Shown here one piece after another: positions 23,400 through 33,698 of a stretch of DNA of 64,000 nucleotides. The DNA comes from Parasponia andersonii (lineage: Eukaryota > Streptophyta > Magnoliopsida > Rosales > Cannabaceae). Location: the NCBI GenBank assembly GCA_002914805.1, contig JXTB01000777.1, positions 39,329 to 103,328 of the forward strand, read 5' to 3'. Every line of letters starts with the position of its first letter. Positions within the stretch are counted from its first letter, which is position 1. The notes below the pieces were generated by a model. That model ran no database searches. It was not told where the DNA came from and saw only the letters and a program-made list of their open reading frames with translations. Made by a program: the position numbers and the translations under genes.

Positions 23400-26300
23400 G
23401 GCAATAGCAAGGGGCTCAACAATAAGGAAATATCAATGATGGTGTTGAGAATATTCAAAGTGAACCACAATAAGCTGAGCTACATGCATTGATGGAAACC
23501 TTAGTTGGGGTGGTTCAACGTCAGCAAACTTAACAAGAGATGTTACAAGAGCAAATGCAACAACATTAGCGACAACAACAGCAACAAAATGCTATTAATT
23601 AGTGAAGGTAACCTAATGGCATGTCCGAATTTAAGAAACTCACACCGCCATCATTTGAAGGGGCAACTGACCCTCTAGAAGCTTAGAAGTGATTAGCCAA
23701 AATAGAGAAGGCTTTTACTGCCTTGGGTGGTACTAATACTGAGAAGGTGACCTATGCCATATGCATGCTATAAGGAGGTGCATATGATTGGTGATTAATG
23801 GTGAAGCGCCAACACGAACAAGACACTTAACCTTTTACTTGGAGGAACTTCAAGGATGCGTTTAATGAGAAATATTTTCCCAAGAGTGTCCATCTCCAGA
23901 AAGAAAGAGAATTTGTCAAGTTAGAGCAAGGGAACATGACAGTAGCTCAGCATGAGACAGAATTTACTAGATTGTCAAAGTTTGTTCCTGCTTTAGTGGC
24001 AACTGAAGAAAGCAGAGCTCAAAGATTTGAAGAGGGTTTAAGGTCCTGAATCAAACAGGGAGTTGAGCCATTTGAATTAGAAACTTATGGAACTATAGTG
24101 AGCAATGCTTTACTAAGATGGGACTCAGTGATGCTTAACAGGATCGAGACAACAACCAAAGGAAGAGATACAAGTCAAAACCATAGAAGAGTCAGAATTC
24201 AAGTGGACAAGCTAAGAATCAAGGAACACAAGCTAGTGGACTTTAGTGTACAAGATACAGTAAAAAGAATCATGTAGACAAGGACTGCCGATGGAACACA
24301 TATGTCTGTTTTTGTTGTAGAAGCCATGAGTATAAGTTTTCGTTGTAGAAGCCATGAGTATAAGTTTGCATCATGCCTTTTAAATAAAATTTCAAACACT
24401 GCCCAAGCTCTTCAAAGTGCTCAATCCTCTCAAGGAACTAGAACTATTAGAGACAAGGGAGGAAATCAGAAACCTAAAGCTCAAGAAAGAATTTATGCTA
24501 TGACATTGCAAGATGCACAGACTTCAAATGATGTGGTTATAGGTACTATTCTTGTATCCTCCAAATATGCATACGTATTATTTGATTCTGGAGCAACTAA
24601 TTCCTTTGTGTCCACTAAATTTGTGAAGAAACATGATATGTTGATTGAGCCTATAAACACTGATTTATATGTAGACAGCCCAATTAGAAGCACCTTGGTT
24701 GTTGACCATATTTGTAAGTCTTGTGGTATTGTTATCGAGGATAAGGAGTTACTAGTTGATTTGATAGTTATGGAAATGCATAATTTTGATATTATACTAG
24801 GAATGGACTGGTTATCTAGATACCATACTTCTATTGACTGTCCCAGGAAGAAAGTCAATTTTCATATTCCTTGCCAACTTGAGTTCTCTTTTGTTAGAAA
24901 TTCGAAACATACTCCTCCTCGTGTGATTTCTATTTTACAAGTAAGACAAATATTAAGACATGGTTGTGAAAGCTACTTGGCAATGGTCCGAGATACCCAA
25001 CAAGATGAGTTGTAGCTAGAAGATATTGCTATTATGAGCGAATTCCCAGACGTCTTTTAAGAAGACTTACCAGGATTGCCGCTAGATAGAGAGACAAAAT
25101 TCTCTATTGATGTTTTATCAGACACTGCTCCAATTTCTAAAGTTCCTTACCGTATGGCATCAGTAGAATTAAGAGAATTAAAGGAGCAATTACAAGAATT
25201 ATTGGGTAAAGATTTTATTAGACCAAGCGTTTCTCCATGAGAAGCTCCCATACTATTTGTGAAGAAGAAAGATCGGAGCATGCGTCTTTGCATTGACTAT
25301 CGAGAATTGAACAAAGTGACCATACAAAATATATATCCTCTACCAAGGATAAACGATTTGTTTGATCAGTTACAAGGTGCACAAGTCTTCTCTAAAATTG
25401 TTCTTCGATCTGGTTACCATCAATTGAAGATTAAAGTAGAAGATATTCCTAAGACTGTTTTCTGTACGAGGTATGGATATTATGAATTTTTGGTGATGCC
25501 TTTTGGGTTGACAAAAGCCCCAACTACGTTTATGGACTTAATGAATCGAGTGTTCCACCTATTCCTTGATCAGTTTGTGGTGGTCTTCATAGATGATATA
25601 TTGGTATACTCAAAAATTGAAGAAGAACATGTAGAGCATTTGAGAAAAATGTTGCAGATTCTACGAGAAAAGAAGCTTTATGAGAAATTGAAGAAATGTG
25701 AATTCTAGCTTGCGAGTGTGTCTTTCTTGGAGCATGTAATATCAAAGGATGGAATTTCTGTTGACCCTCAAAAAGTTAAAGCAATTGTGAAGTGGAATAG
25801 GCCGATAAATGTTTCAAAGATTTGCAGCTTCTTGGGCTTGGCTGGATACTATAGAAGATTTGTGGAAGGATTTTCATTGATAACAGTTCCTTTGACACAA
25901 CTTACTCATAAGGGAGTCAAATTTGAATGGTCAGAAGATTGTGAACAAAGTTTTTAGGAATTGAAGAGAAGATTAGTTTCTGCACCAATTCTTACAGTAT
26001 CTTCTGGGGTTAAAGGATTCATTGTGTATAGTGATGCATCAAAGAAGTGGTTAGGGTGTGTTTTGATGCAGCATGATAAGATTATTGCCTATACTTCTAG
26101 ACAATTGAAGGTGTACGAGGAAAAATATCCTACGCATGATTTAGAGTTAGCTACTATAGTTTTTACTCTCAAGATCCAGAGACATAATCTCTACGGAGAG
26201 AAATGCGAGATTTATACTGATCATAAGAGTTTGAAATACATCTTCACTCAAAAAGAGCTAAACATAAGATAGAGAAGGTAGTTAGAGTTGTTAAAAGATT

Positions 26301-27935
26301 ACGATTTAACTATTCACTACCATCCTGGGAAGGCAAATATAGTAGCAGATGCTTTGAGCAAAAAAAATGTCAGGTAATTTGGCAACTTTAATCATTGATC
26401 AGAAGAATACTTTGGAAGATATTAGAAAACTGAACATCGAAGTAAGAGTATCAAAGTCTGGAGTACAGTTGGCTAGTTTGTATGTGCAACCTTTATTAAT
26501 TGATAGAATCAAGGATGCCCAACTTAATGACCCATATTTGCAGAGGATTTGAGCTAAGATAGAAGCAGGAGTGAAAACAGAGTTTCTTATCCATGAAGAT
26601 GGATCCTTGAGATTTAAGAAGAGATTATGTGTGCCAAACGATTCGGAATTGAAGAATGAGATGCTTGGGGAAGCATATAACACGAGCTACACAGTACATC
26701 CTGGAGGCACTAAAATGTATAAGGATTTAAGAGAGAATTTTTGGTGGAATAATATGAAAAGAGAAATTGCTCAGTATGTTGCACAATGTCTAATGTATCA
26801 GCAAGTGAAGGCTGAACACTAAAGACCTGCAGGATTATTACAACCCATTGAGATTCTTGAATAGAAATAGAATTGTATTACTATGGACTTTGTAACAGGA
26901 TTTCCAAGGACTAATCATGGTAATGATGCAAGTTGGGTTTTTGTGGATCATAAATCTAAACCTACACATTTCTTGGCTATCAAAATTACTTTTTCTCTCG
27001 AGAGATTAGCAAAATTATATATAAGAGAGATAGTGAGAGTACATAAGATTCCTGCAGTTATTATTTCTGACCGAGATCCTAGATTTTTATCTCAGTTTTG
27101 GAGTGTTGTACACAAAGTCTTTGGGACTAAGCTAAGCTTCAGTACAACTTTTCACCCACAAACAGATGGACAGTCAGAAAAAACCATTTAGACACTAGAA
27201 GATATGTTGAGAGCTTGCACCATAGATTTCAAGGGTTCTTGGGATGAGCATTTGCCCTTGGTAAAGTTTGCATCAATAATAGCTATCAGGCTAGTTTGCA
27301 AGTAGCACTGTATAAAGCTCTATATGGTAGGAAGTACAGATCTCTTATTTGTTGGGATAATATTGGAGAAAAGGCAATTATAGGACTTAAAATGGTAGAA
27401 CAGAATGTTGAGAAGATAAGATTGATCAACGAAAGCATTTTTGGCTGTACAAATTCGTCAGATAAGTTATACAGACCTCAGAAAAAGAGAAGTGGTATTT
27501 GAATTTGGTGATCATGTTTTCTTAAAAGTGTCACCTATGAGAGGGGAAAAGAGATTTAGAGTTCGAGGTAAGTTAAGTCCTCGATTTGTTGGCCCATTTG
27601 AGATATTAGATAAAGTTGGTAAGGTAGCGTACAGACTTGCTCTACCACCAGTTTTGTCTAATGTTTATAATGTGGTTCACGTGTTCATGCTGAAGAGATA
27701 CATTCTTGATCCTAGTCATGTGATTCAGTATGAGCCAATACAACTTAAAGAAGATTTGACTTACGAAGAATGTCCTTTGCGTATTGTTAATACAAAGGAA
27801 CAACTGTTGAGACATCAGATTATTTCTTATGTTAAGGTTTAATGGACCAACCACACTGAAAGAGAAGCTATATGGGAGTTAGAAGAGGAAATAAGAGCAA
27901 AGTACCATTTCCTTTATAAGACTAAAGATACGTGA
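23400..27935 (+). pseudogene. Tekay-like gag-pol, with many stop codons
   Basis: Gag is readable from about 23,400, with FKKLTPPSFEGATDP near 23,630 and NFKDAFNEKYFP near 23,850. Protease has the active-site DSGA at 24,584-24,595. Reverse transcriptase runs about 25,120-25,960, with [11 protein letters not shown] and the catalytic FIDD at 25,586-25,597. RNase H has [11 protein letters not shown] and YTDHKSLKY (25,961-26,360). Integrase (26,571-27,350) keeps ISDRDPRFLSQFW and HPQTDGQSE, but the zinc-finger second Cys reads Tyr. A chromodomain (about 27,770-27,915) with WELEEEIRAKY ends at a TGA at 27,933. Such chromodomains steer integration to heterochromatin. Stops are scattered throughout, many at former Trp or Gln codons, so the frame is inactive. 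Confidence 0.88.
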
Positions 27936-27972
27936 AGTTTAGAGAACTAAATTTATTTTAAGTGGGGGAGAA

Positions 27973-27992
27973 TGTAATAACCTATACCTGAA

Positions 27993-28044
<52 letters not shown>

Positions 28045-30111
28045 AAAAAAAACCAAAGTTTTAGTTTATTAAACAAGGACAATTAAGAAATTTAAATGAT
28101 TAGAAAACTCTATACGTATAATTTTTCAGAGTATCTAACAGAAGAAAAAAAAAATTAACGCTCAATAGAGGGAGAAGAGAGTGGCTGAAAGCTTGGGAGG
28201 AGGAGAAAGATTACAAAAAGTTGATTGTTAATTCTCTAAGATAAAAAACTCCTCCCTATCAATTATCAATTAATTATTTGGGATTCTTAAACCTAATCCA
28301 TCATCAAAGGCTTAGAATTTTTTTAAGCATCTTTTTATTTAAGCCATGATTCTAGAGTTCATTTATATTTTGATTGATTACTCTCACTGTAAGACTTAAA
28401 ACAAAACCAAAATTACGTGTTTTGGATGTCTATATTAAAAGTTATAGATTTTTGAGTTTTGGTCTAGAACGGTAAAATATAGTAGTGAATTCGACTGGCT
28501 TTTCTGGTACTTCTAATAGTCTAATAGGATAATTTTAGTATAGTTGGAAAGATTATTCGATAAGCTTTCCAACGATATATAATTTGTCAAAAGCAAACTT
28601 ATAACTAGAGAGATATAACCTTTCAAAATGAGCACTATGAATGTGGAAAATTTTTATAACTTCCATCAATTAGAGTAAAACATGACAGCGGTTTACTTGG
28701 CTTTGTGGAGCCTACCTATGGACCCTACAGTTATGTTCTTAACATTTTTATGGCCCTAATCACTTGTAGATATTGTCCTCCAAGTTTTACAATTTTTAGA
28801 ATTAATTTAGAATTATTATAATTTTTAGATTTCGAGGTTATACAAAATAATATAGCGAATGTATCAAGTATGCATGGACAGCGGGTTAGACATTGTGCTA
28901 GGCATAATTTAAGGTACCTATTAAGTGTTTAATGGTCATATATGATTCTTATTATAATTATAAGTTTTTGTGATAGTTAGCAATTTGTGGTTAGATTGGT
29001 TAGACTAGCAAACATGTAAGTAACCTTTCATCTTTGTTAGTGACTTTTATTTTACTTAAGTTAATGGTTCTTTTGCTTTCTTTTAAAGAAAATTATGTTT
29101 GTAAATCTTAAATTTATTTTAAAGTAATTTGTTAATAAATAAAAATTAGTTTGATAACAGATAAGTATCTTTTAAATAAAATATAGATCAAGCTTATGTT
29201 TGTTACTATTGTTAAATTATTTGAAAGTTGTTATTAATAAATATGAAAAGTATTTGTTAATTGTTTTATAATTGAATGTATTGAAACGCTCTTCAGCGAC
29301 TATGCATGTGGACCTAATCCACAAGAGTTATATGTGGATAGTACTGACCTAGCAGTAGGGTTAAATATAGTAGATTCGTGATTCGTACCCGGCTACAAAG
29401 GTTATTTGTAGTAGATTCGGACCCAACTACAGGGGTTATTTATGGCAGATTTAGACCTAGTCATAGGGATTAAGTGTGGCCATAGTAGCCAAAATTGTAG
29501 AATAAAATTTGAAAATGATATCGATTATTGAACAAGTTTGATACAATGAATTTTAAAACCTTCTACTTTGTTAAATTAATTTTTAGTTAGTTTCTTTTTC
29601 TCTTTTAAAAAAATATTAATTTTGAAATTAGAGTTATTTTGTAAAATACTTACTAAACAACTTAAATTATATACGCTTGATCCAAGTAGTAGAGATTATT
29701 AGTTACTTACTGGGTTGTCGAGCTCACTCTTTTTATTTTTCAATCTTTTCATATTTAGAGAATAGTCAATAAGTGAAACTCATATTTGAAAGATGGAGAT
29801 CGTTTGAGGACTCAAATTCTACTATTTACAATTACTGTATTGTTTAGTTTCCATTTTGGGATATTGTTGGTTATTTGAGGTATATTAGATTATTATTATA
29901 ATTTTAATTTCTTTGTTATTATGGATTAAGTAAATTATTACTGATGGTTTAGATTATTTGGTGTTTTGTTATGATGAGATATCTTGAGTGATAATGAATC
30001 TATTTAGACTTTTAATCACGATTGGATTCAAAATATTTTATGTGTATGAAATTTATCATTACATGCAACGTGGTAATTGCCATGTCCTTTGCCTTTGCCT
30101 TAGGCGTGACA
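27973..30111 (+). repeat. 3' LTR of the Tekay-like element
   Basis: Begins TGTAATAACCTATACC and ends ...TAGGCGTGACA. It carries a near-continuous poly-A run (about 27,992-28,051), where the 5' LTR has only about 13 A. Confidence 0.88.
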
Positions 30112-31552
30112 CAAAAAAGCCCATGGGAGGGATAACAGTGGCTGCTGAAACTGTTGCGGTGGGCTGGGCATTAGCATGAAATCAATCTGCTCATTAAACT
30201 CCGCCCTAGTGGTCTCTGGCACAAAAACGTTACCTCCTCTCGTCTACTTGCATCGTGTAGACATTGCCTGCTCTGCTTCAGATTTCCTCTGTTCATCCAA
30301 TGAGATCTCCGTAATAGTCAAAGAGGTTGTCCTAGATTTACCCCTAGCTCTGTCCCTCTGTGAAGTCAAGTGATCAGTCTGTTCCGGCTGCCATTCTAGT
30401 CGCTCCAAAACATCGTGCCGATTGACGGGTATGCTGGTCAAGTCCCTTTCAAATTCAAGGACTGGGTGTGTCAGCAAAGGTGGGTCCCTTGTCGCAGGAG
30501 GTTGAACAGTTATCTGCACTTCGGAGGTAGTTTGAGTCACTAGAATCCTTGTCGGCAGTTTTTTCTGAGGCCCAGCGAAAGGTTGATCCCGAACCAGACT
30601 TGGATTAAAGCAATGACTAAGGGTGAAACCGCTGATAGCCAAGGGCCATAAACCTGTACACGTCTGCCAGTTGAATCAGCTACCATCACCGGGTTCTCGT
30701 CTTTGCACTCCTTTTCTTCACGATTCACTATACCACAACCATAGCAATAGGTGCCCAGCTTTTCATACTTGAGTTGTATCCATTGAGGCGTTCCGAATTC
30801 ATTCTTCAGGAAGAAGCCTGCTAGAAGAGGGCGGTGGAACTCGATTTCTACCTTGAGATGAATAGATATTCCCCACAGCCGTGATTTTGGCTTAGGTCCA
30901 TTACTTGGAGGATTTTGCCAGCTTTCTGCCCGATTCTCCTTGCATTATCCTCCGAGAAATAGCAAATGGGTAGATCATATACTCGGATCCAAAGATCCGC
31001 GGAATCGAAATTGATATCTGCTAGAGGGGTTTCTGGAGGCCATTCTTTTATCACTAATAGACTTCCATCTGCAGTCTATGGCCCTTGATCCCTTACAAAT
31101 CTCCTGTCAGATTCATTGCTGAAAGTAAAAAATGAACACATTTGGTCTCTCCTCAGAGATGGACCAACTGTGTGCTCGTTCCCAAGCTCTTTGTAGGATC
31201 TTTTTGACCACATTCCTGCCCAGTTTTTTCTGTCTAAAAAGTTTGCCCACAAGTTTGTATCTGGTTGCCACCCTTGTTCGGACCTCGGAAGGAAAAAGTT
31301 CTAGGGGTTCCTCTGCGCAGTGCATGGCCGATGCCTGTCGAATCAGAGCTTCTATCTCTTCTTTCGTGGCCATCACGCAATGGAAAGGTTCAGTTTTGGG
31401 GAACACAGACTGGTTCAGGTCACTCCACCGACTAGAAGGGAGAAGGTTCACTCAGATCTCACGAAGGAAATTGGAGAAACAAACAAAGGCAATCCGTTGA
31501 TTCACTCGGAAAAGGTAGTTTGGCTGGTTTAGTTGCTAAACAATTTTACACG

Positions 31553-31566
31553 GTCATTTAGTTTTC
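31553..31566. repeat. LINE target-site duplication, right copy
   Basis: GTCATTTAGTTTTC, identical to 15,609-15,622. It marks the 5' end of the LINE. Confidence 0.85.
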
Positions 31567-32115
31567 AATATTCCAAATGACAGGCTTCTAACGGACGATT
31601 GAGCCATTTATGATAAAATGAAAAATAAATATATTAAAAAAAAAAAAGCGAAAAAACAAAAAGTGCTTTCTTTGTTCTCGTTTCCCTCCCTTGGGAAGCA
31701 GAAAGTAAGTGCAAAGGGACCACAACCGCTGCAAGCCGCGGCTGTGCCACAGCCATTCTAGCCTTACTTCCCATCGAAGGCACCGCAGTCCAGAATCCGG
31801 AGACAATCAAATGGGTTTCAACAAAAGTAGCCTAAAGAAATTTACGAAGTCAGAGGTTCTCATAGTGGGTTTTTAGAGAATGGGGGATAGAGTGAGGAGA
31901 TAGAATATACGTGACTCAGAAAGTCCCGAGAAGAACATACATTATTGTACTTGTTTTTCTGTCTGTGCCTTTTCATTTGTTTGCATTTTTATCCTTACTT
32001 TAGGTCATAAACGACTCAATCCTCTGTTAGAAGCCTATCGTCTGAGACTTAAAAACTAAATGATGTGTCAATAAACTAGAGATCGGATAGACAAATGGAC
32101 AGGAAAAACGGACAG

Positions 32116-33698
32116 AAGAAAAGAAAATGAGATTTTTGCTATGCAAGCATTAGAAATAAACGTATATGCAGGAGTAGTTTGACTTGGCACAAAATACACA
32201 GTGAAAATAACATTCCATTCAAAATATATATAAAAATAAATAAAATTTTTAATATTGTAATATATGAAACTTAACTATAAATTATGTTTAATATGTGCAA
32301 CATTAATACTAATTTACACAAAATGCAGTATAACAACTAATTTAATTTAAATGTAAAAATGAATAAATGAAGCGGTAAAATGCACTTACTCTAGAAATTA
32401 AATCACGAACAAAAAATAAATAAAATTATCTTCTACCTCTCCTACTTTTTGTCTATCCTTGCACTAATTTTTTACCTCTTTAGGCTCGGCCAAAACACAG
32501 AGTGAAAGTAACATTCCATTCAAATAGTTCTCTCTCTTCTCTCTCTCTCTCTCTCTCTTTTCCCTTTATCTCTATCCTTTCTTTAAGAAAATATATATAT
32601 ATATATCCCTCTTTTTTTTTTTTTTTTATCTCTATTCTTGAAAAGTTTAGTATATATTCTATTTATCGTAAACGATATCTCTGATATGGGGTTCTTCTAC
32701 TTTTCTTTTCTCATCTTTGTTTTTATTTTTAAATCATCTTTCCATTCGTGAATGTAAATGTCTATTTCAATTTAGACCTTTGTTGTTCTTAGTTTAGTCA
32801 TATAGATTATAGTAGTTTTAGTTCTTGTCGGTGATTTATTTTTATTAATTAGCTCTGCATTATTTATGATTCAAATTTGAAAAATTTATTACTTTTGTGG
32901 ATAGATTTTGTAAAAATTTTCGGGTAAATCATTTAAAAATATCAATTTATATGGTGAATAATCAATTTGAGTCATTGAAGAAGGGTTCTAATAATTCTTC
33001 ATAAAATTTTTATCAAAGATGGTTGATAGAGATTACTTTTGTTTCAATATTTTTGAAGTTTTTTTCTTCAACTTTATAAATTGATTTCTCAATTCTCGTT
33101 ATAAGAGATTACATTATCCCATTTGTTATTATAATCTTTATTTGAGTTTACTTCAATTGTTTACTATTAAAAAAATAAAGGAGCCTTAGTGAAAAAAAAA
33201 AACAAAAAATGAAACAGCCGAACCTTAGTGCTTATCAAAAGCTAGTAGACTTGTCATTATTGAACTTTCCCAAACACAAGTCAGCTATCCGTGATCATTT
33301 TCATCATCGAGGAATTTTGAAATCTCTAATTAATGTTTTGTCAACGATAATCTATTCCTTAAAACCCCTATTCTTCCATCCCCTAATTAATTCAGCTAAA
33401 GACTATCAAAACAAAAGCATAATTTTATTATAGTAGTTAGAACCGCTAAATTCGGATTTGAAAACTTAGCAAAAACTACTTTGACTAAGTATCTATCATT
33501 AACCAAATTAGAAGGTTTATCCTAAATGACATACATATAAACGCTTTGGCCATTGGATTTAGGTAGCCAACTCTTCCTACTAGTAGATAACGAGAATAAA
33601 CTTTTGAGCCATTTTACAACGAAACGATCAATTACTCATAAAAGTCAAAGTGTTGATTAAAGCGACATCTTGAATAAAAAACAGAAAAACAACATTGA
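32116..33698. other. Intergenic stretch without recognisable genes
   Basis: AT-rich, with a CT microsatellite near 32,530-32,560 and TA/T runs near 32,590-32,630. The short frames at 32,502-32,684 and 33,209-33,433 look like low-complexity chance openings. Confidence 0.6.

Larger units (their letters stand above)
20938..30111 (+). mobile_element. Full-length Tekay/Del-like chromovirus (Ty3/gypsy), about 9.2 kb
   Basis: Two LTRs of almost equal length (2,137 and 2,139 bp) bound gag-pol in the order gag, protease, reverse transcriptase, RNase H, integrase, chromodomain. The near target duplication is CAAGA (20,933-20,937) versus CAAAA (30,112-30,116). A polypurine tract AAGTGGGGGAGAA (27,959-27,972) precedes the 3' LTR. 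A degraded initiator-Met tRNA primer site, GGGTATCGGAGA (23,082-23,093), follows the 5' LTR. The C-terminal block (LKRYILDPSHV, then the chromodomain) points to the Tekay/Del lineage. The element lies inside the LINE and is inactive. Confidence 0.88.
20521..31373 (-). pseudogene. LINE ORF1 (DUF4283-like, zinc knuckle), interrupted
   Basis: ATG at 31,371-31,373 opens MATKEEIEALIRQASAMH. A DUF4283-like block follows (LADINFDSADLWIRVYDLP, 30,848-31,054), then a zinc-knuckle-like segment with CYGCG near 30,730-30,750, then a Pro/Ser-rich region (30,244-30,640). The frame is cut at 30,112 by the Ty3/gypsy element. It continues at 20,932 through a low-complexity C-terminal part to about 20,521, just before ORF2. 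ORF1 proteins coat LINE RNA. Stops (for example a TAG following STRCK near 30,244) show decay. Confidence 0.7.
15623..31552 (-). mobile_element. LINE (L1-like, with RNase H) carrying two nested insertions
   Basis: On the minus strand the element reads ORF1 (DUF4283-like and zinc knuckle), then endonuclease, reverse transcriptase, zf-RVT and RNase H, then an A-rich tail (ATAAAAAAACAAAA) at 15,623-15,640. It is bounded by a perfect 14-bp target duplication. Two later insertions split it: a Ty3/gypsy element at 20,938-30,111 and a solo LTR at 16,946-17,785. Removing them and their duplications leaves about 5.9 kb, a normal full length for plant LINEs. All reading frames carry stops and shifts. 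Confidence 0.85.
15558..32115. mobile_element. Terminal-inverted-repeat DNA element split by a LINE
   Basis: The left arm is 15,558-15,622 continued at 31,567-31,613. It matches, as a reverse complement, the right arm at 32,005-32,115. Both begin CTGTCC(A/G)TTTTTC and both contain CATTTAGTTTT and AGGCTTCTAAC. Arms are about 112 bp. Once the LINE is removed the inner part is only about 390 bp (31,614-32,004) and shows no gene. This looks like a non-autonomous TIR element. Superfamily unknown; no clear target duplication was found. Confidence 0.6.

Noticed and set aside
24493..24858. Minus-strand 121-codon frame inside the Tekay-like element
   Set aside because: It is the shadow of the protease region, which has clear DSGA and GMDWLSRYH motifs on the plus strand.
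32502..32684. 60-codon frame rich in Ser and Leu
   Set aside because: It is a translation of a CT microsatellite and T runs.
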